Assembly: GCA_949130485.1 (NCBI GenBank)
Contig: OX422196.1
Span: 4,694,889 to 4,758,888 of the forward strand
Source of the DNA: Agelas oroides
Taxonomy: Eukaryota; Porifera; Demospongiae; Agelasida; Agelasidae
DNA length: 64,000 nt
Direction of reading: 5' to 3'
How positions within the stretch are numbered: position 1 is the stretch's first letter; each line of letters starts with the position of its first letter. A program made the position numbers and the translations under genes. The notes under the pieces were generated by a model that saw only the letters and a list, made by a program, of their open reading frames with translations, searched no databases and was not told where the DNA came from. This document shows, one piece after another, positions 33,300-44,639 of this stretch.

Positions 33300-34885
33300 T
33301 TTTTACCACTGTGGATCTTCTGTGAAGCTCGTGCAGGCCTGTTTATGCGCCAATAAAGATCGAGAGAGCAGTTTTCACCACTGTGGTGGTCCTGTCCAGC
33401 TCACGGAGGCCTGTTTAAGTGCTAGGAAATATCGAGAAAGCTGTTTCACCACTGCGGAGGTGCTGTGAATCTCGTGTTGTCCTGCTTAAGTACCAGGAGG
33501 CATCGAGAAAGCAGTTTTCACCACTGTGGAGGTTCTGTGAAGCTCGTGGAGGCCTGGTTATGTCCCAGGAGACATCTTGAAAGCAGTTTTCACGTCTGTG
33601 GGGGTCCTGTGAAGCTCGTGGAGGCCTGGTTATGTGCCAGGAAGCGTCGAGAAAGCTGTTTTCACCACTGTGGAGGTTCTGTCAAGCTTGTGGAGGCCGG
33701 GTTATGTCCCAGGAGACATCTAGAAAGCAGTTTTCACCACTATGGAGGTCCTGTGAAGCTCGTGGAGACCTGGTTATGTACCAGGAGACATCTAGAAAGC
33801 AGTTTTCACCACTGTGGAAGTTCTGTGAAGCTCGTGCAAGCCTGTTTATGTGCCAGGAAAGATCGAGAGATCAGTTTTCACTACTGTGGTGGTCCTGTCC
33901 GGTTCGCGGAGGCCTGTTTAATTGCCATGAAAGATCGCGAAAGCAGTTTTCACAACTATGGAGGTTCTGTGAAGGTCGTGCAAGCCTGTTTATGTGCCAT
34001 GAAAAATCGATAGAGCTGTTTTCACCATTGTGGTGTTCCTGTCCAGTTCGGGGAGGCCTGTTTAAGTGCTAGGAAAGATCGAGAAAGCAGTTTTCACCAC
34101 TGTGGATCTTCTGTGAAGCTCGTGCAGGCCTGTGTATGCGCCAATAAAGATCGAGAGAGCAGTTTTCACCACTGTGGTGGTCCTGTCCAGCTCGCGGAGG
34201 CCTGTTTAAGTGCTAGGAAATATCGAGAAAGCTGTTTCACCACTGCGGAGGTGCTGTGAATCTCGTGTTGGCCTGCTTAAGTACCAGGAGGCATCGAGAA
34301 AGCAGTTTTCACCACTGTGGAGGTTCTGTGAAGCTCGTGGAGGCCTGGTTATGTCCCAGGAGACATCTTGAAAGCAGTTTTCACGTCTGTGGGGGTCCTG
34401 TGAAGCTCGTGGAGGCCTGGTTATGTGCCAGGAAGCATCGAGAAAGCTGTTTTCACCACTGTGGAGGTTCTGTGAAGCTCGTGGAGGCCGGGTTATGTCC
34501 CAGGAGACATCTAGAAAGCAGTTTTCACCACTATGGAGGTCCTGTGAAGCTCGTGGAGGCCTGGTTATGTACCAGGAGACATCTAGAAAGCAGTTTTCAC
34601 CACTGTGGAAGTTCTGTGAAGCTCGTGCAAGCCTGTTTATGTGCCAGGAAAGATCGAGAGATCAGTTTTCACTACTGTGGTGGTCCTGTCCGGTTCGCGG
34701 AGGCCTGTTTAAGTGCCATGAAAGATCGCGAAAGCAGTTTTCACAACTGTGGAGGTTCTGTGAAGGTCGTGCAAGCCTGTTTATGTGCCATGAAAAATCG
34801 ATAGAGGTGTTTTCACCATTGTGGTGTTCCTGTCCAGTTCGGGGAGGCCTGTTTAAGTGCTAGGAAAGATCGAGAAAGCAGTTTT
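33300..34885 (+). repeat. 791-bp (11-monomer) duplicated block
   Basis: Landmarks at 33465 and 33632 recur at 34256 and 34423. The offset of 791 bp is 11 monomers minus one base, the missing base being in GCTGTTTCACC in place of GCTGTTTTCACC. Confidence 0.8.
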
Positions 34886-35216
34886 CACCACTGTGGAGGT
34901 TCTGTGAAGCTCGTTGAGGCCTGGTTATGTGCCAGGAGACATCAAGAAAGCAGTTTTCACCACTGTGGAGGTCCTGTGAAGCTCGTGGAGGCCTGGTTAT
35001 GTGCCAGTAGACATCTAGAAAGCAGTTTTCACCACTGTGGAGGTTCTGTGAAGCTCGTGCAAGCCTGTTTTGTGTGCCAGGAAGGATCGAGAGAGCAGTT
35101 TTCACCACTGTGGTGGTCCTGTCCAGCTCGCGGAGGCCTGTTTAAATGCTAGGAAGTATCGAGAAACCTGTTTCACCACTGTGGAGGTGCTGTGAATCTC
35201 GTGTTGACCTGCTTAA

Positions 35217-35722
35217 CCCTTTAAACCCTATAGTACACTTTTGATAACGTCATACTGCGCACTGCGCAGAAAAGATAGTCTCTGCGCACTGGCGCGCAGG
35301 TTCTGCGTCAGCAGAAAGGGTGGGACAGGGGGAGGTGGGTGGTGTCACCCGCAGGGTGCTGTGCACATGGCAGCTGCTAGGCTTGGCTGCAAAAGGACCG
35401 TGGTTGGCACCGGGTGGGCCAACTCTAGGCCTAGCTGCATGAGCAGGCTTAGAAAATGCTACTCTCACCTTTCAGGGGGTTCATTTCTGGCAGGAAAGGC
35501 TTCCTGGGCTCTAAGCGGGTGTTTGCCAATCGAGAGTGCTGACCATTGCATGCTTGCTAATGAGGGGGCGTGGTTAAGGTCACGTGTCTGCTTGCTAAGG
35601 CTGGAAGTGGAGTTGGGCTCAGTTTTGGAGTCAGAGCCTTGACACAAATGGAGATACGGTGCGTTAAAGGCATGCTTAGGCTAAAACTAATCTCCAGTGA
35701 AAAAAATTCAGTGTTTAAAGGG
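35217..35722 (+). mobile_element. piggyBac-like MITE, 506 bp, copy 2
   Basis: This block is flanked by TTAA at 35213-35216 and 35723-35726. Ends are CCCTTTAAACCC on the left and GTGTTTAAAGGG on the right, a terminal inverted repeat with one mismatch in 12 bp. The satellite resumes exactly in phase (GCTTAA before, TTAAGTACCAGG after), so the insertion was clean and hit a D-class monomer. The interior is GC-rich and shares segments with the reverse complement of 105-597. A frame of 133 codons at 35241-35642 shows no recognisable domain. A transposase supplied in trans by a piggyBac-type element is inferred. Confidence 0.87.
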
Positions 35723-37059
35723 TTAAGTACCAGGAGGAATCGAGAAAGCTGTTTTCACCACTGTGGAGGTTCTGTGAAGCTCGTGGAGGCCTGGTTATGT
35801 CCAAGGAGACATCTAGAAAGCAGTTTTCACCACTGTGGAGGTCCTGTGAAGCTCGTTGAGGTCTGGTTATGTGCCAGGAGACATCTAGAAAGCAGTTTTC
35901 GCCACTGTGGAGGTTCTGTGAAGCTCGTGCAAGCCTGTTTATGTGCCAGGAAAGATCGAGAGAGCAGTTTTCACCACTGTGGTGTTCCTGTCCAGCCTGC
36001 GGAGACCTGTTTAAGTGCCAGGAAATATCGAGAAAGCAGTTTTCACCACTGCGCAGGTGCTGTGAATCTCGTGTTGGCCTGCTGAAGTACCAGGAGGCAT
36101 CGAGAAAGCAGTTTTCACCACTGTGAAGGTTCTGTGAAGCTCGTGCAAACCTGTTTATGCGCTAATAAAGATCGAGAGAGCAGTTTTCACCACCGTGGTG
36201 GTCATGTCCAGCTCTCGCAGTCCTGTTTAAGAGCCAAGAGACATCTAAAAGCAGTTTTCACCACTGTGGAGGTTCTGTGAAGCTCGCGCAAGCCTGTTTA
36301 TGTGCCAGGAAAGATCGAGAGAGCAGTTTTCAACACTGTGGTGGTCCTGTCCAGCTCGCGGAGGCCTGTTTAAGTGCCAGGAAAGATCGAGAAGGCAGTT
36401 TTCATCACTGCAGAGGTGCTGTGAATGTCGTGTTGGCCGGGTTAAGTACCAGCAGGCATCGATAAAGCAGTTTTCACCACTGTGGAGGTCCTGTGAAGCT
36501 CGTGGAGGCCTGGTTATGTGCCAGGAGACATCGAGAAAGCAGTTTTCACCACTGTGGAGGTTCTGTGAAGCTCGTGCAAGCCTGTTAAAGTCCCAGGAAA
36601 GATCGAGAGAGCAATTTTCACCACTGTTGTGGTCCTGTCCAGCTCGCGGAGGCCTGTTTAAGTGCCAGGAAATATCGAGAAAGCAGTTCTCACCACTGCG
36701 TAGGTGCTGTGAATCTTGTGTTGGCCTGGTTAAGTACCAGGAGGCATCGAGAAAGCAGTTTTCACCACTGTGGAGGTCCTGTGAAACTCGTGGAGTTCTG
36801 GTTGTGTGCCATGAGTCATCTAGAAAACAGTTTACACCACTGTGGAGGTTCTTTAAAGCTCGTGCAAGCCTGTTTATTTGCCAGGAAAGATAGAGAGACC
36901 AGTTTTCACCACTGTGGTGGTCCTGTCCAGCTCTCGGAGGCCTGTTTAAGTGCCAGGAAGTATCGAGAAAGCGGTTTTCACCACTGCGAAGGTGCTGTGA
37001 ATCTCATTTTGGCCTGGTTAAGAACCAGGAGGCATCGAGAAAGCAGTTTTCACCACTGT

Positions 37060-38560
37060 GGAGGTTCTGTGAAGCTCGTGCAAACCTGTTTATGCGCCAG
37101 GAAAGATCGAGAGAGCAGTTTTCAACACTGTGGTGGACCTGTCCAGCTCGCGGAGGCCTGCTTATGTGCCAGGAAAGATCGAGGAAGCAGTTTTCACCAC
37201 TGTGGACGTTCTGAGAAGCTCGTGCAAACCTGTTTATGAGCCAGGAATCATCGAGAGAGCAGTTTTCACCACTGTGGTGGTCCTGTCCAGCCTGCGGAGA
37301 CCTGTTTAAGTGCCAGGAAATATCGAGAAAGCAGTTTTCACCACTGCGGAGGTGCTGTGAATCTCGTGTTGGCCTGCTGAAGTACCAGGAGGCATCGATA
37401 AAGCAGTTTTCACCACTGTTGAGGTCCTGTGAAGCTCGTGGAAAGCTGTTTGTGTGCCAGGAGACATCTAGAAAGCAGTTTTCACCACTGTTGAGGTTCT
37501 GTGAAGCTCGTTCAAGCCTGTTTATGCGCTAATAAAGATCGAGAGAGCAGTTTTCACCACTGTGGTGGTCATGTCCAGCTCTCGCAGTCCTGTTTAAGAG
37601 CCAGGAGACATCTAAAAAGTAGTTTTCACCACTGTGGAGGTTCTGTGAAGCTCGTGCAAACCTGTTTATGCGCCAGGAAAGATCGAGAGAGCAGTTTTCA
37701 ACACTGTGGTGGTCCTGTCCAGCTCGCGGAGGCCTGCTTATGTGCCACGAAAGATCGAGGAAGCAGTTTTCACCACTGTGGACGTTCTGAGAAGCTCGTG
37801 CAAACCTGTTTATGAGCCAGGAATCATCGAGAGAGCAGTTTTCACCACTGTGGTGTTCCTGTCCAGCCTGCGGAGACCTGTTTAAGTGCCAGGAAATATC
37901 GAGAAAGCAGTTTTCACCACTGAGCAGGTGCTGTGAATCTCGTGTTGGCCTGCTGAAGTACCAGGAGGCATCGATAAAGCAGTTTTCACCACTGTGGAGG
38001 TCCTGTGAAGCTCGTGGAAAGCTGTTTGTGTGCCAGGAGACATCTAGAAAGCAGTTTTCACCACTGTTGAGGTTCTGTGAAGCTCGTTCAAGCCTGTTTA
38101 TGCGCTAATAAAGATCGAGAGAGCAGTTTTCACCACTGTGGTGGTCCTGTCCAGCTCTCGCAGTCCTGTTTAAGAGCCAGGAGACATCTAAAAAGTAGTT
38201 TTCACCACTGTGGAGGTTCTGTGAAGCTCGTGCAAACCTGTTTATGCGCCAGGAAAGATCGAGAGAGCAGTTTTCAACACTGTGGTGGACCTGTCCAGCT
38301 CGCTGAGGCCTGCTTATGTGCCAGGAAAGATCGAGGAAGCAGTTTTCACCACTGTGGACGTTCTGAGAAGCTCATGCAAACCTGTTTATGTGCCAGGAAT
38401 CATCGAGAGAGCAGTTTTCACCACTGTGGTGGTCCTGTCCAGCCTGCGGAGACCTGTTTAAGTGCCAGGAAATATCGAGAAAGCAGTTTTCACCACTGCA
38501 GAGGTGCTGTGAATCTCGTGTTGGCCTGCTGAAGTACCAGGAGGCATCGATAAAGCAGTT
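37060..38560 (+). repeat. 576-bp (8-monomer) higher-order units
   Basis: A block carrying AGCCTGCGGAGACCTG and TTCAAGCCTGTTTATGCGC landmarks recurs at 37236, 37812 and 38388, each 576 bp apart. A shortened relative starts at 38820. Related copies start at 43282, 46189, 46765 and 49006. Confidence 0.8.
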
Positions 38561-39559
38561 TTCACCACTGTTGAGGTCCTGTGAAGCTCGTGGAAAGCTG
38601 GTTGAGAGCCAGGAGACATCTAAAAAGTAGTTTTCACCACTGTGGAGGTTCTGTGAAGCTCGTGCAAACCTGTTTATGCGCCAGGAAAGATCGAGAGAGC
38701 AGTTTTCAACACTGTGGTGGACCTGTCCAGCTCGCGGAGGCCTGCTTATGTGCCAGGAAAGATCGAGGAAGCAGTTTTCACCACTGTGGACATTCTGAGA
38801 AGCTCATGCAAACCTGTTTATGTGCCAGGAATCATCGAGAGAGCAGTTTTCACCACTGTGGTGGTCCTGTCCAGCCTGCGGAGACCTGTTTCAGTGCCAG
38901 GAAATATCGAGAAAGCAGTTTTCACCACTGCAGAGGTGCTGTGAATCTCGTGTTGGCCTGCTGAAGTACCAGGAGGCATCGATAAAGCAGTTTTCACCAC
39001 TGTTGAGGTCCTGTGAAGCTCGTGGAAAGCTGGTTGTGTGCCAGGAGACATCTAGAAAGCAGTTTTCACCACTGTTGAGGTTCTGTGAAGCTCGTTCAAG
39101 CCTGTTTATGCGCTAATAAAGATCGAGAGAGCAGTTTTCACCACTGTGGTGGTCATGTCCAGCTCTCGCAGTCCTGTTTAAGAGCCAGGAGACATCTAAA
39201 AAGTAGTTTTCACCACTGTGGAGGTTCTGTGAAGCTCGTGTAAGACTGTTTATGTGCCAGGAAAGATTGAGAGACCAGTTTTCAACACTGTGGTGGTTCT
39301 GTCCAGCTCGCGGAGGCCTGTTTAAGTGCCAGGAAAGATCGAGAAGGTAGTTTTCATCACTGCGGATGTGCTGTGAATGTCGTGTTGGCCGGGTTAAGTA
39401 CCAGGAGGCATCGAGAAAGCAGTTTTAACCACTGTGGAGGTCCTGTGAAGCTCGTGGAGGACTGGTTATGTGCCAGGAGACATCTAGAAAGCATTTTTGA
39501 CCACTGTGGAGGTTCTGTGAAGCTCGTCCAAGCCTGTTTATGTGCCAGGAAGGATCGAG

Positions 39560-41170
39560 AAAGCAGTTTTCACCACTGTGGAGGTCCTGTGAAGGTCGTG
39601 CAGGCCTGGTTATGTGCCAGGAGACATCTAGAAAGCAGTTTTCACCAATGTGGATGTCCAGTGAAGCTCGTGGAAGCCTGTTTATGTGCCAGGAAAGATC
39701 GAGAGAGCAGTTTTCAACGCTGTGGTTGTCCTGTCCAGCTCGCGGAGGCCTGTTTATGTGCCAGGAATGGTCGAGAGAGCAGTTTTCAATGCTGTGGTGG
39801 TCCTGTCCAGCTCGCGGATGCCTGTTTAAGTGCCAGGAAATAACGAGAAAGCAGTTTTCACCACTGCGGAGGTGCTGTGAATGTCGTGTTAGCCTGGTTA
39901 AGTACCAGGAGGCATCGAGAAAACAGTTTTCACCACTGTGGAGGTCCTGTGAAGCTCGTGGAGGACTGCTTATGTCCCAGGAGACATCTAGAAAGCAGTT
40001 TTCACCACTGTGAAGGTACTGTGAAGCTCGTGCAAGCCTGTTTATGTGCCAGGAAAGATCGAGAGAACAGTTTTTAACGCTGTGGTGGTCCTTTCCTGCT
40101 TGCGGAGGCCTGTTTATGTACCAGGAATGATCGAGAGAGCAGTTTTCAACGCTGTGGTGGTCCTGTCCAGCTCGCGGAGACGTGTTTAAGTGCCAGGAAG
40201 GATCGAGAAAGCAGTTTTCACCGCTGTGGAGGTCCTGTGAAGCTCGTGCAGGCCTGGTTATGTGCCAGGAGACATCTAGAAAGCAGTTTCACCAATGTGA
40301 ATGTCCTGTGAAGTTCGTGGAAGCCTGTTTATGTGCCAGGAAAGATCGAGAGAGCAGTTTTCAACGCTGTGGTGGTCCTGTCCAGCTCGCGGAGGCCTGT
40401 TTATGTGCCAGGAATGATCGAGAGAGCAGTTTTCAATGCTATGGTGTTCCTGTCCAGCTCGCGGATGCCTGTTTAAGTGCCAGGAAATAACGAGAAAGCA
40501 GTTTTCACCACTGCGAAGGTGCTGTGAATGTCGTGTTAGCCTGGTTAAGTACCAGGAGGCATCGAGAAAACAGTTTTCACCACTGTGGAGGTCCTGTGAA
40601 GCTCGTGGAGGACTGCTTATGTCCCAGGAGACATCTAGAAAGCAGTTTTCACCACTGTGAAGGTACTGTGAAGCTCGTGCAAGCCTGTTTATGTGCCAGG
40701 AAAGATCGAGAGAACAGTTTTTAACGCTGTGGTGGTCCTTTCCTGCTTGCGGAGGCCTGTTTATGTACCAGGAATGATCGAGAGAGCAGTTTTCAACGCT
40801 GTGGTGGTCCTGTCCAGCTCGCGGAGACGTGTTTAAGTGCCAGGAAGGATCGAGAAAGCAGTTTTCACCGCTGTGGAGGTCCTGTGAAGCTCGTGCAGGC
40901 CTGGTTATGTGCCAGGAGACATCTAGAAAGCAGTTTCACCAATGTGAATGTCCTGTGAAGCTCGTGGAAGCCTGTTTATGTGCCAGGAAAGATCGAGAGA
41001 GCAGTTTTCAACGCTGTGGTGGTCCTGTCCAGCTCGCGGAGGCCTGTTTATGTGCCAGGAATGATCGAGAGAGCAGTTTTCAACGCTATGGTGTTCCTGT
41101 CCAGCTCGCGGATGCCTGTTTAAGTGCCAGGAAATAACGAGAAAGCAGTTTTCACCACTGCGAAGGTGCT
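39560..41170 (+). repeat. 647-bp (9-monomer minus 1) higher-order units
   Basis: Landmarks at 39877 and 40182 recur at 40524 and 40829, 647 bp apart, and partly again near 41171. The missing base lies in GCAGTTTCACC in place of GCAGTTTTCACC near 40286 and 40933. Confidence 0.8.
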
Positions 41171-41287
41171 GTGAATGTCGTGTTAGCCTGGTTAAGTACC
41201 AGGAGGCATCGAGAAAACAGTTTTCACCACTGTGGAGGTCCTGTGAAGCTCGTGGAGGACTGGTTATGTGCCAGGAGACATCTAGAA

Positions 41288-42310
41288 AGCATTTTTCACC
41301 ACTGTGGAGGTTCTGTGAAGCTCGTGCAAGCCTGTTTATGTGCCAGGAATGATCGAGAGAGCATTTTTCAACGCTGTGGTGGTCCTCTCCAGCTCGCGGA
41401 CGCCTGTTTATGTGCCAGGTATGGTCGAGAGAGCAGTTTGCAACGCTGTGGTGGTCCTGTCCAGCTCGCGGATGCCTGTGTAAGTGCCAGGAAATAACGA
41501 GAAAGCAGTTTTCACCACTGCAGAGGTGCTGTGAATGTCGTGTTAGCCTTGTTAAGTACCAGGAGGCATTGAGAAAACAGTTTTCACCACTGTGGAGGTC
41601 CTGTGAAGCTCGTTGGGGCCTGGTTATGTGGCAAGAGACATCTAGAAAGCAGTTTTCACCACTGTGGAGGTTCTGTGAAGCTCGTGCCAGCCTGTTTATG
41701 TGCCAGGGAAGATTGATAGAGCAGTTTTCACCACTGTGGTGGTCCTGTCCAGCTCGCGGAGGCCTGTTTAAGTGCCAGGAAAGATCGAGAAAGCAGTTTT
41801 CACCACTGTGGAGGTTCTGTGAAGCTCATTGAGGCCTGGTTATGTGCCAGGAGACATCTAGAAAGCAGTTTTCACCACTTTGGAGGTCCTGTGAAGCTCG
41901 TGGAGGGTTGGTTATGTGTCAGTAGACATCTAGAAAGCAGTTTTCACCACTGTGGAGGTTCCGTGAAGCACGGGCAAGCCTGTTTATGTGCCAGGAAAGA
42001 TCGAGAGAGCAGTTTTCAACACGGTGGTGGTACTGTCCAACTCGCGAATGCCTGTTTAAGTGCCAGGAAATATCGAGGAAGCAGTTTTCACCAATGCGGA
42101 GGTGCTGTGAATCTCGTGTTGGCCTGCTTAAGTACAAGGAGGCATCGAGAAAGCAGTTTTCACCACTGTGGAGGTCCTGTGAAGCTCGTGGAGGCCTGGT
42201 TATGTGCCAGGAGACATCTATAAAGCAGTTTTCACCACTGTGGATGTCCTGTGAAGCTTGTGGAGGCCTGGTTATGTGCCAGGAGACATCTAGAAAGCAG
42301 TTTTCACCAC
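41288..42310 (+). repeat. Block duplicated 9,180 bp away, copy 1
   Basis: This matches 50468-51490 at a constant offset of 9,180 bp. Shared rare features include TGCCAGGGAAGATTGATAGAG and GTTCCGTGAAGCACGGGC. The two copies are separated by unrelated higher-order units, so duplication was not simply local. Confidence 0.8.
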
Positions 42311-44639
42311 TGTGGAGGTTCTGAGAAGTTAGTGCAAGCCTGTTTATGTGCTAGTAAAGATCTAGAGAGTAGTTTTCAACGCTGGGGTGGTCCTGTCCAG
42401 ATCGCGGAGGCCTGTTTCAGTGCCAGGAGAGATCGAGAAAGCAGTTTTCACCACTGTGGAGGTTCTGAGAAGCTCGTGCAAGCCTGTTTATGTGCCAGGA
42501 AAGATCGAGAGAGCAGTTTTCACCACTGTGGTGGTCCTGTCCAGCTCGCGGAGGCCTCTTTATGTGCCAGGAAATATCGAGAAAGCAGTTTTCACCACTG
42601 CGGAGGTCCTGTGAATCTCGTGTTGGCCTGGTTAAATACCATGAGTCGTCGAGAAAGCAGTTTAAACCACTGCGGAGGTCCTGTGAAGCTCGTGGAGGCT
42701 TGGTTATGTGCCAGTAGACATCTAGAAAGCAGTTTTCACCACTGTGGAGGTTCCGTGAAGCACGGGCAAGCCTGTTTATGCGCCAGGAAAGATCGAGAGA
42801 GCAGTTTTCAACACTGTGGTGGTACTGTCCAACTCGCGAATGCCTGTTTAAGTGCCAGGAAATATCGAGGAAGCAGTTTTCACCAATGCGGAGGTGCTGT
42901 GAATCTCGTGTTGGCCTGCTTAAGTACAAGAAGGCATCGAGAAAGCAGTTTTCACCACTGTGGAGGTCCTGTGAAGCTCGTGGAGGCCTGGTTATGTGCC
43001 AGGAGACATCTAGAAAGCAGTTTTCACCACTGTGGATGTCCTGTGAAGCTCGTGGAGGCCTGGTTATGGGCCAGGAGACATCTAGAAAGCAGTTTTCACC
43101 ACTGTGGAGGTTCTGTGAAGCTCGTGCAAACCTGTTTATGCGCCAGGAAAGATCGAGAGAGCAGTTTTCAACACTGTGGTGGACCTGTCCAGCTCGCGGA
43201 GGCCTGCTTATGTGCCAGGAAAGATCGAGGAAGCAGTTTTCACCACTGTGGACGTTCTGAGAAGCTCGTGCAAACCTGTTTATGAGCCAGGAATCATCGA
43301 GAGAGCAGTTTTCACCACTGTGGTGGTCCTGTCCAGCCTGCGGAGACCTGTTTAAGTGCCAGGAAATATCGAGAAAGCAGTTTTCACCACTGCGGAGGTG
43401 CTGTGAATCTCGTGTTGGCCTGCTGAAGTACCAGGAGGCATCGATAAAGCAGTTTTCACCACTGTTGAGGTCCTGTGAAGCTCGTGGAAAGCTGTTTGTG
43501 TGCCAGGAGACATCTAGAAAGCAGTTTTCACCACTGTTGAGGTTCTGTGAAGCTCGTTCAAGCCTGTTTATGCGCTAATAAGGATCGAGAGAGCAGTTTT
43601 CACCACTGTGGTTGTCGTGTCCAGCTCTCGCAGTCCTGTTTAAGAGCCAGGAGACATCTAAAAAGTAGTTTTCACAACTGTGGAGGTTCTGTGAAGCTCG
43701 TGCAAACCTGTTTATGCGCCAGGAAAGATCGAGAGAGCAGTTTTCAACACTGTGGTGGTCCTGTCCAGCTCGAGGAGGCCTGTTTAAGTGCTAGGAAATA
43801 TCGAGAAATCTGTTTCACCACTGCGGAGGTGCTGTGAATCTTGTGTTGGCCTCCTTAAGTACCAGGAGGCATCGAGAAAGCAGTTTTCAACACTGTGGAG
43901 GTCCTATAAGGCTCGTGGAGGCCTGGTTATGTGCGAGGAGACATCTAGAAAGCAGTTTTCACCACTGTGGATATCCTGTGATTCACTGTGAAGCTCGTTG
44001 AGGCCTGGTTATGTGCCAGGAGACATCTATAAAGCAGTTTTGACCACTGTGGATGTCCTGTGAAGCTCGTGGAGGACTGGTTATGTGCCAGGAGTCGTCT
44101 AGAAAGCAGTTTTCACCGCTGTGGAAGTTCTGAGAAGTTCGTGCAAGCCTGTTTATGTGCTAGGAAAGATCTAGACAGTAGTTTTCAACGCTGTGGTGGT
44201 CCTGTCCAGATCGCGGAGTCCTGTTTCAGTGCCAGGAGAGATTGAGAAAGCAGTTTTCACCACTGTGGAGGTTCTGAGAAGCTCGTGCAAGCCTGTTTAT
44301 GTGCAGGAAAGATCGAGAGAGCAGTTTTCACCACTGTGGTGGTCCTGTCCAGCTCGCGGAGGCCTGTATAAGTGCCAGGAAATATCGAGAAAGCAGTTTT
44401 CACCACTGCGGAGGTCCTGTGAATCTCGTGTTGGCCTGCTTAAGTACCAGGAGGCATCGAGAAAGCAGTTTTCACCACTGTGGAGGTCCTATAAAGCTCG
44501 TGGAGGCCTGGTTATGTGCGAGGAGACATCTAGAAAGCTGTTTTCACCACTGTGGATATCCTGTGATTCACTGTGAAGCTGGGTGAGGCCTGGTTATGTG
44601 CCAGGAGACATCTAGAAAGCAGTTTTCACCACTGGTGAG

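Larger units (their letters stand above)
13031..35216 (+). repeat. 72-bp satellite array, plus orientation, main block 1
   Basis: About 308 tandem monomers. Class A has GGTCCTGTGAAGCTCGTGG and CAGGAGACATCTAG. Class B has GGTTCTGTGAAGCTCGTGC and CAGGAAAGATCGAG. Class C has GTGGTCCTGTCCAGCTCGCG and CAGGAAATATCGAG. Class D has GGTGCTGTGAATCTCGTG and CAGGAGGCATCGAG. They usually follow the order A-B-C-D (288 bp). A variant with GGTTCTGAGAAG replaces B or lies between two C monomers. Frames reading ESSFHHCGG or RKQFSPLWR stay open for up to about 390 codons because the period is 24 codons. They are broken by single-base indels and shared between frames, so no gene is called. The block ends at the TTAA (35213-35216) used by MITE copy 2. 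Confidence 0.96.

Noticed and set aside
13031..35216. CRISPR-like regular repeats
   Set aside because: The whole 72-bp period is conserved, with no unique spacers, and introns plus LINE and Ginger elements show eukaryotic DNA.
35241..35642. 133-codon frame inside MITE copy 2 as a gene
   Set aside because: No domain is visible and it lies wholly inside a 506-bp non-autonomous element; it is not preserved in copy 1.
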